64,000 bases of DNA from Rhodococcus rhodnii (GTDB taxonomy: Bacteria; Actinomycetota; Actinomycetes; Mycobacteriales; Pseudonocardiaceae), in contig JOAA01000043.1 of NCBI GenBank assembly GCA_000720375.1, positions 1-64,000 on the forward strand, in the 5' to 3' direction. Under the pieces are notes generated by a model. It searched no databases. It was not told the origin of the DNA and saw only the letters and a list, made by a program, of their open reading frames with translations. This document shows, one piece after another, positions 28,812 through 37,292 of this stretch (positions are counted from its first letter, which is position 1; every line of letters starts with the position of its first letter). Position numbers and translations under genes: made by a program.

Positions 28812-28965
28812 CTTCCGCCTGAAGCCCTATGAGGACTGAGGTGGCGAGTTTCGTCGATTGGCCGATTGTGGACAAGCCTTGACGTCAGCGGAAGCCGCGG
28901 CACCGCTGCACTGACTGCGGGGTCGCGGCCTTCCCGATGAATCTGCTGAATCTGCGAGAACAGGG

Positions 28966-29415
28966 TCAGCGGCAGTTGATACTGACCGGCCAGCTCACTT
29001 TACGATCCATGTGGGAATCCTCGCCACGGCGTGCGTAGTACATGGCTACTGTCCGGTACCGGCCTGACTCGCACCGAACTTCGGCCTCGGCCTCCTCCTC
29101 GGTAACGCCCATCTTCAGGTCGAAATCAATCGCGATGTTCATCCATTCGTTGTCGTATTTCTGCAGCCACATCTGCACCCCGAACACGTCCGCCCGGTCG
29201 GAGCAGTTGGCTTCGGCTTCCGCGCGCACACTTTCCACAGCACCTACGCCCTCTAGCTCCGGGGGATCCGCCCGGAGCTCGCACTGAAACCGCGACAGCG
29301 CCTCAGCGGTCCCGGCGACCGCCTCCGTGGCGGAGGCAGCCTCGGACAGGAATCCGGACATGAAGAGCGTCACACCTGCCACGGCCACCGAGCGCCGAAC
29401 AATTGAATTCGCCAT
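28966..29415 (-). CDS. Secreted protein, paralogue 1 of a three-member family
   Basis: A 149-residue protein with a Sec signal peptide (MANSIVRRSVAVAGVTLFMS, cleavage probably after ASA near residue 31). The mature part has conserved cysteines (RFQCEL, EANCSDR, VRCESG, a C-terminal SINCR) and the shared core VFGVQMWLQKYDNEW. Close paralogues are at 30115-30555 and 54719-55141, with near-identical signal peptides. The cysteine spacing suggests a small disulphide-bonded beta-rich domain; function unknown. An upstream frame from the decayed protease reads through into it without a stop, but the ATG at 29415 and the family alignment fix the start. Confidence 0.82.
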   Translation of the reverse strand: MANSIVRRSVAVAGVTLFMSGFLSEAASATEAVAGTAEALSRFQCELRADPPELEGVGAVESVRAEAEANCSDRADVFGVQMWLQKYDNEWMNIAIDFDLKMGVTEEEAEAEVRCESGRYRTVAMYYARRGEDSHMDRKVSWPVSINCR

Positions 29416-29464
29416 AACAGCCCTTCCCAACGTATCAAGAAATGGAAAACGACCAATCAAACCC

Positions 29465-29494
29465 ATTGTCAGATCGGAACAAAGGCGAGGACAA
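29465..29494 (-). promoter_or_regulatory. Conserved promoter of the secreted family, copy 1
   Basis: TTGTCC (29494-29489), an 18-bp spacer and GACAAT (29470-29465) lie in the same place as in the two paralogues. All three share GGCTACTTG at the upstream hexamer and ACAATGGG at the downstream one. The predicted 5' leader is about 45 nt. Confidence 0.5.
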
Positions 29495-29519
29495 GTAGCC
29501 TCTCGCCCGGCTCCGGAAT

Positions 29520-29965
29520 CAACAGTCTCACGACATTTTCCGTTCACATCACGGATCCAGTCGTTGAACACGGGCAACGACAGGTTGGCGAACCATGTGT
29601 TGGCGCCACGGTGATCACTGGACGTCCCAAGCAGGACGTACCGAACCTTGCCGTTCACGGTCGTCTCGGTGAAGGCCGGGCCACCGCTGTCCTCGGGGCG
29701 GATGCCGGCGTCCTGGCTGGGAGTGTCGACGCAGAACCACTGCTGTCCAGTCTCCTTCGCGACACAGTGCGCGGCGGTCAGGATGTGCGTTTCCGACACA
29801 AGTGAACCGGAACAGTAACCCTCGGCCCGGTTACCGATACTCACCAGCCACGGATACTTGCCGGGTTGTACCTCGATGCCTTCCCGCGATCGACGAGGCG
29901 CTGCCTGCTGGAAACACGATAACGGCGAGCACACAGCTCAGCACAACACCAAAAACTCTATACAT
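29520..29965 (-). pseudogene. Truncated trypsin-like (S1) serine protease
   Basis: From ATG 29965 a signal peptide (MYRVFGVVLSCVLAVIVFPA) leads to SIAG. A single extra base near 29885 shifts the frame; restoring it gives IAGGIEVQPGKYPWLVSIGN, the classic activation-site region. The catalytic His (SETHILTAAHCVA) and Ser (EDSGGPAF) remain, but only about 25 residues separate them. The part that should carry the catalytic Asp is deleted. The frame then runs on, without a stop, into the secreted gene downstream. It is a dead protease. Confidence 0.85.
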
Positions 29966-30114
29966 CGGGCGAACAAGTGCCTTCTCGCCTTCAGCGGGAC
30001 CCAAATGGTATTCCTGGCCGATTGCCGACAAGTTGCGGCACCGCAGCGACTACTGCGGTGCCGCGGCTTTCTCGTCACCACCCAAGCGTCCGTTGTGGAC
30101 AGCGAGAGGCGGCG

Positions 30115-30555
30115 TCAGCGGCAGAAGATCTGGACAGCTTCGCTCTCGTGACGTTCGCTGTCGGTGTCCGTGCCTTCGCTTGCGAAGTGCACGGATACCG
30201 CCCGGTATCGGCCTCGCTGGCACTGGGCTTCGGCGATGGCCACCGCCTGGTAAGCGTCCTGATTCCGGTCGCGGCCTTCCGCGACATTCCTCCATTCGCC
30301 GTCCTCGAATTTCTCCAGGTGTACCCGCACCCTGACCACTTCCACCCGACGACCACAGGTGGTGGACGCACGCGCTCCTACAGTGTCGTCGTCCCGCGAC
30401 GGGGTTTCCACGTAGGTGCTACACCGCAACTGTTGCACCGCTACATCCGTCCCAATGACCGTTTCCCCGGCAGAGGCGGACCCGGACGCAAACCCAGACG
30501 CAAAGAGTGCCGCACCTGCCACAGCCAGCGAGCGACGGACAATTGAATTCGCCAT
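30115..30555 (-). CDS. Secreted protein, paralogue 2 of a three-member family
   Basis: A 146-residue protein with the family signal peptide (MANSIVRRSLAVAGAALFAS, cleavage after SASA). Mature-part features parallel the other members: LRCSTY, STTCGRR, VVRVRVHLEKFEDGEW, AQCQRGRY and a terminal IFCR. It is the most diverged of the three. It is transcribed away from the large glycosyltransferase fusion at 30898, and the 342-bp divergent region between them is the one partially duplicated at 54394-54718. Confidence 0.83.
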   Translation of the reverse strand: MANSIVRRSLAVAGAALFASGFASGSASAGETVIGTDVAVQQLRCSTYVETPSRDDDTVGARASTTCGRRVEVVRVRVHLEKFEDGEWRNVAEGRDRNQDAYQAVAIAEAQCQRGRYRAVSVHFASEGTDTDSERHESEAVQIFCR

Positions 30556-30897
30556 GACAGTTCTCCCAGGATATCACGAAAGTGAAGAATGATCACAATG
30601 GACGCACCCATTGTGATATCAAGACACAAGCGACCGCAAGTAGCCTCCTTTCCGGCCCCGCAATCGATAGCGAGACGAGGCCGAGCGAATGGCCACCTGT
30701 TCTTTTCAACCCTCAACCAGCAGACTGTCTCCGAGTCAAGCACCGAAGGGAAAGCAAGACGAGTTCCGCAACCTTAAAGAAAGGTCGGATGGAAATCCCG
30801 ACCATGCTCGTAACAGCGGGGCACGCCGACTGTTTGCGCTTCGCCTTTCCCTCGTCGAGCTGGTTGCCGGTCCGCGCGAGGGGGCGAAAGGGAAGCC
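30556..30897. repeat. Divergent intergenic region, partially duplicated at 54.4 kb
   Basis: This spacer between paralogue 2 and the glycosyltransferase fusion recurs in inverted orientation at about 54448-54718. Shared blocks include TCCCTCGTCGAGCTGGT, GCCGGTCCGCGCGAG and GGGAAGCCGTGCA next to the fusion start, and the GTGGCCATT/GGCC and promoter blocks next to the secreted gene. The likeness even covers the first ~18 codons of the fusion gene, so a whole divergent locus was copied and then partly lost. Confidence 0.75.
30592..30639 (-). promoter_or_regulatory. Promoter with overlapping perfect palindrome
   Basis: TTGCGG (30639-30634), 18 bp, then CACAAT (30615-30610) drives paralogue 2. The downstream hexamer lies inside a perfect 10-bp inverted repeat with a 6-bp centre (ATCACAATGG at 30592-30601 and its complement at 30608-30617). 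This arrangement suits an operator that blocks the promoter, or an RNA hairpin in the 5' leader. Confidence 0.5.
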
Positions 30898-33267
30898 GTG
30901 CAGAACAACACGAAAAATATAAGCAAGGTCGATCCGGGCATTAAGCCACTCGATATCAGACCGGCATGGAAAAGCCAGCCGCCCGAGATCAGCGTCATCA
31001 TTCCGGCCCGCACCAAAACCGACAATCTCGCCACCGTGTTTCGGCAACTTTCCGAAGAGCATTCTGGACCGTCGATGGAAATCCTTCTCGTCGATGACAG
31101 CGACGACGGCGCCGGAGATGTCGTGCTTTCCCTGGCCGCGCTGTCCCCCGTCCCGATGCGGCTGATCCATCGCGGGCCAGGCGAGCGGCACGGTGGGTTC
31201 GGTGGCGCGGTGCTCGCCGGTCTGGCGCAGGCGCGCGGCATGTGGGCCGTGGTGATGGATGGCGACCTGCGGCACCCGCCGGTACTCGCGCCCCGGCTGG
31301 CCGAGATCGGCCGATCACGGGACGTGGACGTGGTGATAGCCACGTCGCGGCACCTGGTGTCCATTCTGCCCACTGCTATCGCCAAGGCCACCTTCCCGCG
31401 CCGGCTCGGCCAGCCGAGCGACCCGCTGAGCGGCTTCTTCGCCGTCCGCCGCGCCGCGCTCGACCTCGACCGGTTGCGGCCGGCCGGGTTCAAGATCCTG
31501 ATGGAGATCCTGGTCCGGCACCCGGGTCTACGCACAGTAGAGGTCCCATTCCCCACGCAGCCGCGGCAGGCCGGGCGCCGCAAGACCTCGCTGCGCGAAG
31601 GCATGACGTTCGTACGGCACCTGGTCCGACTGCGAACGTCGCTGTCGAACCGCCACGCGATCTCATCCCCGAAGAGATGGCTGGTGCATGCCGGGGCATT
31701 CGGGCTGGTCGGACTGTCCGGGCTACTGGTCAACACGGCCCTGCTGTGGTTGCTGCACGACCACCTGCTGGACCTGCACTACCTGCTGGCCGCCGCACTG
31801 GCCACCGAGGCGTCCACAACCTGGCTGTTCGTGCTCACCGAGACGCTCGTCTACCGACGTGTGAAACCAGGCACGACAGCCTCCCGGGCAGTCCGGTTCT
31901 TCCTGCTCAACCATGCGTTGCTGGCATTGCGGCTGCCGATACTCGCACTGCTCGTGGACGGCCTCGGGCTGGGCGTGCTGCTGGCCAACGCGTTCACCCT
32001 CGGTCTGCTGTTCTTGGTGCGGCTTGTGGCGACCGACTCGGCGATCTACCGCAGAGCCCAACCGGTGGCCGGAGAATCCGCACGCGCGGCCATCCGGGTC
32101 GTCGTCGATGTCACGTCCTCCGCCAGTACCTCAACGGGTGTCACCCTGAAGCGCTCCTCCGACCTGGCACGGTACCTGCCATACCGCTACTGCGTTCCGA
32201 ACGTGGCGACAATCGGCTCGCAAGTGCGGCTCGCGGAACTCGACTACTTCCGCGCGCAGTGGCTCGACAACGACACCGAGATCCAGATCAGAGTCGGCCC
32301 GGTCGGCAGCAGGCGCCCATTGCCGCGCGCTGTCATCACCCAGTTCACCTGCCCACCCGCGATCGAGTACGCCGAGCACCTCGGCCGGTTCGGCGCCAAC
32401 TTCCAGATCTCGCTAGGCGAGAAGATCGAGGTGGTCGTCTCCCCCAGCCTCGCCCGGTCGCCGCACGTGGTCTACACGAACATCCTCGAGGCGCTGCTGC
32501 GGTTCGTCGCGGTGTCGCGCGGCGCGATGCTGCTGCACTCGGCATGCGTGGAACTCGACGGTGTCGGCGTGCTGATCTCCGCCAGAACCGACACCGGCAA
32601 GACCGGCACCGTGCTCCGGCTGGTCCGGGAGCACAGCGCGAAGTTCCTCTCCGACGACATGATCGTGCTGTACGGTGACGGCCGGGTCGATTGCTTCCCC
32701 AAGCCGCTGACGATCAGCCACCACACCGTGCGCGCGGTGCGGTACGACGAACTGACCCGCCGAGAGTGGCGGCGATTGTGGCTGCAGAGCCTGCTGCACT
32801 CACGGCAAGGCCGCCAGCTCGGGCTGAGCCTCAGCCACCTCAACGTGCCGATCATGGGCACGAACGCGCTCACCCAGCGGATCGTTCCGCCGCCGAAGTA
32901 CGCGATGGACCGGCTGATGCCCTGCCAGATCGTGCCGGAGACCAAGCTGGCCGAGCTGTTCGTGATCGAGCGGGGAGCGCACGCCGTCGGTGACATGTCA
33001 CCGCGCGACGCGATGAGCGCGCTGCTCACCAACACCGAGGACGCCTACCAGTTCCCGCCGTTCCACCAGCTGGCACCGTCCATTGTGATCGGTGAGGACG
33101 ACCACTTGGCGCTGCGGGAGAAGGAACGCGAGATCCTGGCCACCGCTCTGCGCCGGATCAGGGCACGGTCGCTGGCCACACCCGACTTCAGCTGGGCGGA
33201 CGAGATCCCCAGGCTGCTGGTCCCGCGCCCGACCGACGACTGGCTCTCGCCCCGCCGGTATGCGTGA
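30898..33267 (+). CDS. GT2 glycosyltransferase - GtrA - HprK-like fusion protein
   Basis: A 789-residue fusion. Residues 25-230 are a GT2 polyprenyl-phosphate sugar transferase like dolichol-phosphate mannose synthase (ISVIIPARTKTDNLATV, LLVDDSDDG, VVMDGDLRHPP, PSDPLSGFFAVRR). Residues 255-385 are a four-helix GtrA domain (WLVHAGAFGLVGLSGLLVNT). The C-terminal ~350 residues include an HPr kinase/phosphorylase-like P-loop near residue 560 (SARTDTGKTGTVLRL) followed by FLSDDMIVL. The first two parts would make and flip a lipid-linked sugar; the kinase-like part is unexpected and its substrate unknown. Translation starts at a GTG behind GGGAAAGGG. It is first in a tightly coupled operon. Confidence 0.87.
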   Translation: MQNNTKNISKVDPGIKPLDIRPAWKSQPPEISVIIPARTKTDNLATVFRQLSEEHSGPSMEILLVDDSDDGAGDVVLSLAALSPVPMRLIHRGPGERHGGFGGAVLAGLAQARGMWAVVMDGDLRHPPVLAPRLAEIGRSRDVDVVIATSRHLVSILPTAIAKATFPRRLGQPSDPLSGFFAVRRAALDLDRLRPAGFKILMEILVRHPGLRTVEVPFPTQPRQAGRRKTSLREGMTFVRHLVRLRTSLSNRHAISSPKRWLVHAGAFGLVGLSGLLVNTALLWLLHDHLLDLHYLLAAALATEASTTWLFVLTETLVYRRVKPGTTASRAVRFFLLNHALLALRLPILALLVDGLGLGVLLANAFTLGLLFLVRLVATDSAIYRRAQPVAGESARAAIRVVVDVTSSASTSTGVTLKRSSDLARYLPYRYCVPNVATIGSQVRLAELDYFRAQWLDNDTEIQIRVGPVGSRRPLPRAVITQFTCPPAIEYAEHLGRFGANFQISLGEKIEVVVSPSLARSPHVVYTNILEALLRFVAVSRGAMLLHSACVELDGVGVLISARTDTGKTGTVLRLVREHSAKFLSDDMIVLYGDGRVDCFPKPLTISHHTVRAVRYDELTRREWRRLWLQSLLHSRQGRQLGLSLSHLNVPIMGTNALTQRIVPPPKYAMDRLMPCQIVPETKLAELFVIERGAHAVGDMSPRDAMSALLTNTEDAYQFPPFHQLAPSIVIGEDDHLALREKEREILATALRRIRARSLATPDFSWADEIPRLLVPRPTDDWLSPRRYA

Positions 33268-34841
33268 TGGGTGTACCGGCGACGCCGGACACGGCGGCCA
33301 GTGCCGCCGCGGGTCCGCGGTATCAATGGCCGACGCGAGCGCACTCGCGCGGTGGCACGGTGCCGGCAATGGTGCTCATCATGGGAGCCGGTGGCTTCCT
33401 ACGCGTGTGGGCACTGGGCGAAGTCGGCTTCAACAGCGACGAGGCCGTCTACGCCGGGCAGGCCGCCGCGCTGGCCGGTGATCCCACGCTGACCGGGCTG
33501 TTCCCAGTCTTCCGAGCGCATCCGTTGCTGTTCCAGGCAATGCTGTCGCTCGGGTTCTCCGTCTGGGTGAGCGACACCGGTGCCCGGCTGCTGTCCGCCA
33601 CCTTCGGACTGTCCACAGTGGTCGCCGTGTACCTGCTCGGCAAGCTGCTGTACGGCCGGAAGACCGGTCTGGCAGCGGCGTTCTTCCTGGCAGTCATGCC
33701 CTACCACGTGGTGGTCACCCGCCAGGTACTACTCGACGGGCCCGAGACATTCTTCGCGGTGGTCGTCGTGTACTGCACAGCACGGTTCTACGCCGAGCGG
33801 ACCCCGCGATGGCTCTATTCCGCTGCCGCCGTCATGGGGCTCACCCTGCTGACCAAGGAGAGCGCCGCCATCCTGGTGCTCGCGCTGCTCGTGTTCTTCG
33901 TGCTCCACCAGGAGTTGCGCATCCGGCCTCGCGACCTGCTGGTCGCGCTCGTCATCCTGGCCGCGGTCGTCGTCGCGTACCCGCTGTCGCTCAGCTTGTC
34001 CGGCCGGACCAGTACCGGGCAGAACTACTTGGTGTGGCAGCTGTTCCGGCCCGCCAACCATGGGATCTCGTTCTACGGCGAGACCGTGTCCCCGGCGGTC
34101 GGACCAGCCGTGATCGTGCTCGCGGCCGGCGGCCTCTGGCTGCTGCGCAGGCAAAGCACCTGGCGTGAATGGCTGTTGGTCTGCTGGATGGTCGTACCAC
34201 TCGTGTTCTTCCATCTGTGGCCGGTGAAGGGATACCAGTACCTCTTGCCAATCGTTCCCGTCTTGGCAGTGCTGGCGGCGCGAGCAGTGGTCCATGTGGC
34301 TGTGCCCTGGCTGTCGGACCGCCGTCCAGCGGCGGCCCGCTGGGCCCGGGCTACCGTCGTCCTCGCTGTCGGCGCAAGCCTGGCGGTGCCGGCTTGGCTG
34401 GCCGTGAACCCGGCACCGAGCACCACGTTCCTGGCCGGTTCCGGCGGTGTGCCAGCAGGCAGGGAGGCGGGCAGGTGGATCGAGGCCAACCTGCCCCAGG
34501 GCAGCCGGTTGATGACGGTCGGCCCGTCGATGGCGAACCTGGTGCGATTCTACGGGCATCGTACGGCCTTCGCGTTGTCTGTGAGCCCTAACCCGTTGTC
34601 CCGCAATCCGTCCTACGAGCCGATCGACAACCCGGACCGGGAACTGCGCAATGGCGACCTGCAGTACGTGGTGTGGGACGCGTTCTCGGCCACCCGGGCG
34701 CCGTTCTTCGGCGATCGGTTGATGCGCTATGTGCACAAGTACAACGGTGTGGCCGTCCACACCGAAACGGTCGAAGTGGCCGGGGCCGACGGCCGGACCA
34801 CACCGAAACCCGTGATCATCATCTATGAGGTGCGACCATGA
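33267..34841 (+). CDS. ArnT/PMT-type membrane glycosyltransferase (GT39/GT83-like)
   Basis: About 524 residues with roughly 11-12 helices. After the first helix comes the acidic loop FNSDEAVYAGQAAALAGDP, the usual catalytic-loop position in lipid-linked-sugar transferases of the C-fold (ArnT, PMT). Another family-like block is HVVVTRQVLLDGPETFF. The C-terminal ~120 residues form an extracytoplasmic domain (GREAGRWIEANLPQGSRL). Its start overlaps the stop of the fusion gene (GTGATG). It would use a polyprenyl-phosphate sugar made by the upstream GT2 domain to glycosylate an extracytoplasmic acceptor. Confidence 0.87.
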   Translation: MGVPATPDTAASAAAGPRYQWPTRAHSRGGTVPAMVLIMGAGGFLRVWALGEVGFNSDEAVYAGQAAALAGDPTLTGLFPVFRAHPLLFQAMLSLGFSVWVSDTGARLLSATFGLSTVVAVYLLGKLLYGRKTGLAAAFFLAVMPYHVVVTRQVLLDGPETFFAVVVVYCTARFYAERTPRWLYSAAAVMGLTLLTKESAAILVLALLVFFVLHQELRIRPRDLLVALVILAAVVVAYPLSLSLSGRTSTGQNYLVWQLFRPANHGISFYGETVSPAVGPAVIVLAAGGLWLLRRQSTWREWLLVCWMVVPLVFFHLWPVKGYQYLLPIVPVLAVLAARAVVHVAVPWLSDRRPAAARWARATVVLAVGASLAVPAWLAVNPAPSTTFLAGSGGVPAGREAGRWIEANLPQGSRLMTVGPSMANLVRFYGHRTAFALSVSPNPLSRNPSYEPIDNPDRELRNGDLQYVVWDAFSATRAPFFGDRLMRYVHKYNGVAVHTETVEVAGADGRTTPKPVIIIYEVRP

Positions 34842-36196
34842 TCAGGCGCTTGACAAACGTACTGACGGTGCTCGTCATCCTGGCCACGGTGGCCGGGCCG
34901 GCCACTGCCGAGCCGGCGCGCGCCACCAGCACGCCGATCAAGCACTTCGTCGTGCTCATGCAGTCCGGCCACTCCTTCGACAACTACTTCGGCACCTACC
35001 CCGGCGCGGACGGCATTCCCGCCGGCACGTGTATGCGATTGAGCAAGGACAAACCCAGCACGGACGGCTGCGTCCATCCGTTCCGGCTGGGCGCCGAGTC
35101 GCCGGACCACCTTGATCACGGCCCGGCCACTCAGCGCGCCCAGTACGCGGAGGGCAGGATGGACGGTTTCGTCTCGGCATATCAGGAAAGGGGCCTCGAC
35201 GGCGCCAAGGCGATGGGCTACTACGACGCGAATGACCTGCCCTACTACTGGAACGTCGCCCAGAAGTACACGCTCTTCGACCGGTTCTTCAGCTCCGCGA
35301 GCACCGGCAGCCGCCGCAACCGTTTCTACTGGGTCGCCGGCGTGCCTACACCGAGCAGCAGCGAACGCCTACCGTCAGGCGGTTACGGCGACATCCCGAC
35401 GATCTTCGACCGGCTCGAACAGGTCGGTGTGCCGTGGAAGTTCTACGTGGAGAACTACGATCCGAAGATCACCTTCCGCGCCCCCGGCAGCGGGCCGAAG
35501 GCGGGACAGCCGGCCAGGGTGCCACTGCTGAACTACGCCCGGTTCCTCGACGATCCCAAGCTGTCCGGCAAGATCGTCGACCTGACCCGGTACTACACGG
35601 ACCTGCGTGACGGCACGCTGCCCGCGGTGGCCTACGTCGCGTCGTCGGGGTCGAGTGAGAACCCGCCGAGCCGAGTGCGGGCCGGACAGGCCCTCGTCCG
35701 CAAGATGACCGCGAGGCTGGCGAAGAGCCGCTACTGGTCGAGTTCGGCGTTCATGTGGACCTACGACAGCTGGGGCGGCTGGTACGACCACGTCCCACCG
35801 CCCAAAGTGGACAACGACGGCCTTGGCTTCCGGGTGCCCGCCCTGCTGGTCAGCGCCTACTCCCGGCGTGGGCACATCGAGCACACGCAACTCGATCACA
35901 CCGCGGTGCTCAAGTTCATCGAGGACAACTGGCGTGTGGCACCGCTGGGCGAACGGGACGCCCGCTCGGCGGGGATCGACGGGGCGTTCGACTTCGCCTC
36001 GCCGCCAAGGCCGCCAGAGCTGCTCGGCACCGATCGCTCCACCGCACCGCCGGCGCCCGCCCCGGCGACGGTTGTCTACCTCAGCTACGGCGGCGCGGTG
36101 GTGCTCGCACTGCTGAGTTGCTTCTGCGTCGCGCCCATTGGCCGATGGCTTACCCGCAGGCGGCACTCTGCTGCTGGGAAGGGTGTCCAACGTTGA
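34838..36196 (+). CDS. Secreted, membrane-anchored phospholipase C-like phosphoesterase
   Basis: A 452-residue protein with a signal peptide (LTNVLTVLVILATVAGPATA), a phosphoesterase domain of the phospholipase C/acid phosphatase family, and a C-terminal membrane anchor (YGGAVVLALLSCFCVAPIG) with a basic tail. Family marks: HFVVLMQSGHSFDNYFGTY (usually xMENHSFDxYFG, so MQSG replaces MMEN), YYDANDLPYYWNVAQKYTLFD, and MWTYDSWGGWYDHVPPP. The Glu of the usual MENHSFD metal site is missing, which may affect catalysis. The ATG overlaps the previous stop (ATGA). Confidence 0.88.
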   Translation: MIRRLTNVLTVLVILATVAGPATAEPARATSTPIKHFVVLMQSGHSFDNYFGTYPGADGIPAGTCMRLSKDKPSTDGCVHPFRLGAESPDHLDHGPATQRAQYAEGRMDGFVSAYQERGLDGAKAMGYYDANDLPYYWNVAQKYTLFDRFFSSASTGSRRNRFYWVAGVPTPSSSERLPSGGYGDIPTIFDRLEQVGVPWKFYVENYDPKITFRAPGSGPKAGQPARVPLLNYARFLDDPKLSGKIVDLTRYYTDLRDGTLPAVAYVASSGSSENPPSRVRAGQALVRKMTARLAKSRYWSSSAFMWTYDSWGGWYDHVPPPKVDNDGLGFRVPALLVSAYSRRGHIEHTQLDHTAVLKFIEDNWRVAPLGERDARSAGIDGAFDFASPPRPPELLGTDRSTAPPAPAPATVVYLSYGGAVVLALLSCFCVAPIGRWLTRRRHSAAGKGVQR

Positions 36197-36202
36197 CTTC
36201 CT

Positions 36203-36222
36203 CCCCACGCCTAAAGGCGGGG
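36203..36222. repeat. Hairpin at right end of the truncated tnpB
   Basis: CCCC-AC-GCCT-AA-AGGC-GGGG, overlapping the TnpB stop codon. With its upstream flank CTTCCTCCCCAC it matches the hairpin at 37251-37270, but the inner stem differs by compensating changes. This is the expected subterminal and guide-RNA scaffold hairpin of an IS605-type element. Confidence 0.7.
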
Positions 36223-37224
36223 GATTCCAACCCTCGCGGGTCGGGTTTCCTGCTTCACGGGCGACTGCCTCACCGACTGTTGCCGGGTTGGTCTTACACC
36301 GCCTCCACAGGCAGCAACCGCCAGCCCGGCGGCCAGGATGGTGCGTGCCGCGTTCACATCACGGTCATGGACTGCCCCGCACCTGGGGCAGGTCCACTCC
36401 TGGACGCCCAACGGCAGACTGTCGAGCAGCAGCCCGCAGTCCGAGCAGGTCTTGCTGGACGGAAACCACTGGTCGATCGCGATCACGGTCCGGCCGTACC
36501 AGTCCGCCTTGTACTCCAGCATGGAACGGAACTCCGACCAGGAGGCATCGGAGATAGCGCGTGCCAGGCTGTGCTTGCGCAGTATGCCGGACACGTTCAA
36601 ATCCTCGATCACGATCGTTTGGTTCTCACGAACGAGCCGAGTGGTCAGCTTGTGCAGGTGATCCCGCCCGCGGTCGGTGATACGGGCGTGGATGCGGGCG
36701 ACTTTGCGGCGTGCCTTGCCGCGGTTGGCCGACCCTGCGGTCTTCTTCGCCAGGCGCCGTTGCGCTCTGGCCAGCCGGGCGCGCTCGCGCTGCTCGTGTT
36801 TCGGGTTGGTGATCTTCCCCTGGGAGTCGGTGAGCCCGTCGATGGGACGGGACAGGGTGAGCAGCGATGTGATGCCGGTGTCCACGCCGACCGCAGTATC
36901 AGTAGTGGCGTGGTGGTCAACGCCGGTCTGGACAAGGATCGACACGAACCAGCGGCCCGCCGTATCGCGCGACACCGTGACCGTCGACGGCTCCGCCCCC
37001 TCTGGCAGCGGACGGGACCACACAATCGCCAAAGGTTCGGTCATCTTCGCCAGCGTCAGGTGACCATCGCGCCAGCGGAACGCCGAACGGGTGTACTCCG
37101 CCGAAGCGCGGGACTTCTTGCGGGACTTGAACCTGGGGTACCGGGCTCGCTTGTCGAAGAAGTTTACGAACGCTGCCTGGAGATGCCGCAGGCACTGTTG
37201 CAGCGGCACCGAGGAGCCGATCAT
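36211..37224 (-). CDS. tnpB: TnpB-like nuclease, N-terminally truncated
   Basis: A 337-residue TnpB that keeps the RuvC core: GVDTGITSLLT (first Asp), TIVIEDLNVSGIL (Glu), zinc ribbon CSDCG/CPRCG, and HDRDVNAART (last Asp). It starts in the middle of the family's N-terminal domain (SSVPLQQCLRHLQAAF), so about 60-70 residues of the nucleic-acid-binding part are gone, replaced by a hairpin repeat. It lies between the phosphoesterase and the next gene of an otherwise continuous plus-strand operon, facing the other way. It may be a dead nuclease, a shortened RNA-binding protein, or a domesticated form. Confidence 0.85.
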   Translation of the reverse strand: MIGSSVPLQQCLRHLQAAFVNFFDKRARYPRFKSRKKSRASAEYTRSAFRWRDGHLTLAKMTEPLAIVWSRPLPEGAEPSTVTVSRDTAGRWFVSILVQTGVDHHATTDTAVGVDTGITSLLTLSRPIDGLTDSQGKITNPKHEQRERARLARAQRRLAKKTAGSANRGKARRKVARIHARITDRGRDHLHKLTTRLVRENQTIVIEDLNVSGILRKHSLARAISDASWSEFRSMLEYKADWYGRTVIAIDQWFPSSKTCSDCGLLLDSLPLGVQEWTCPRCGAVHDRDVNAARTILAAGLAVAACGGGVRPTRQQSVRQSPVKQETRPARVGIPRL

Positions 37225-37250
37225 CGGGTCAGCCCTGAGATCGGCTTCCT

Positions 37251-37270
37251 CCCCACGGCTAAAGCCGGGG
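37251..37270. repeat. Hairpin just upstream of the truncated tnpB
   Basis: CCCC-AC-GGCT-AA-AGCC-GGGG, 26 bp from the TnpB start, in the same orientation and with the same flank (CTTCCTCCCCAC) as the hairpin at 36203-36222. The stem is kept by paired changes. It marks the point where the TnpB N-terminus was lost. Confidence 0.7.
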
Positions 37271-37292
37271 GGCTCCGCCGAATGGAGATACG

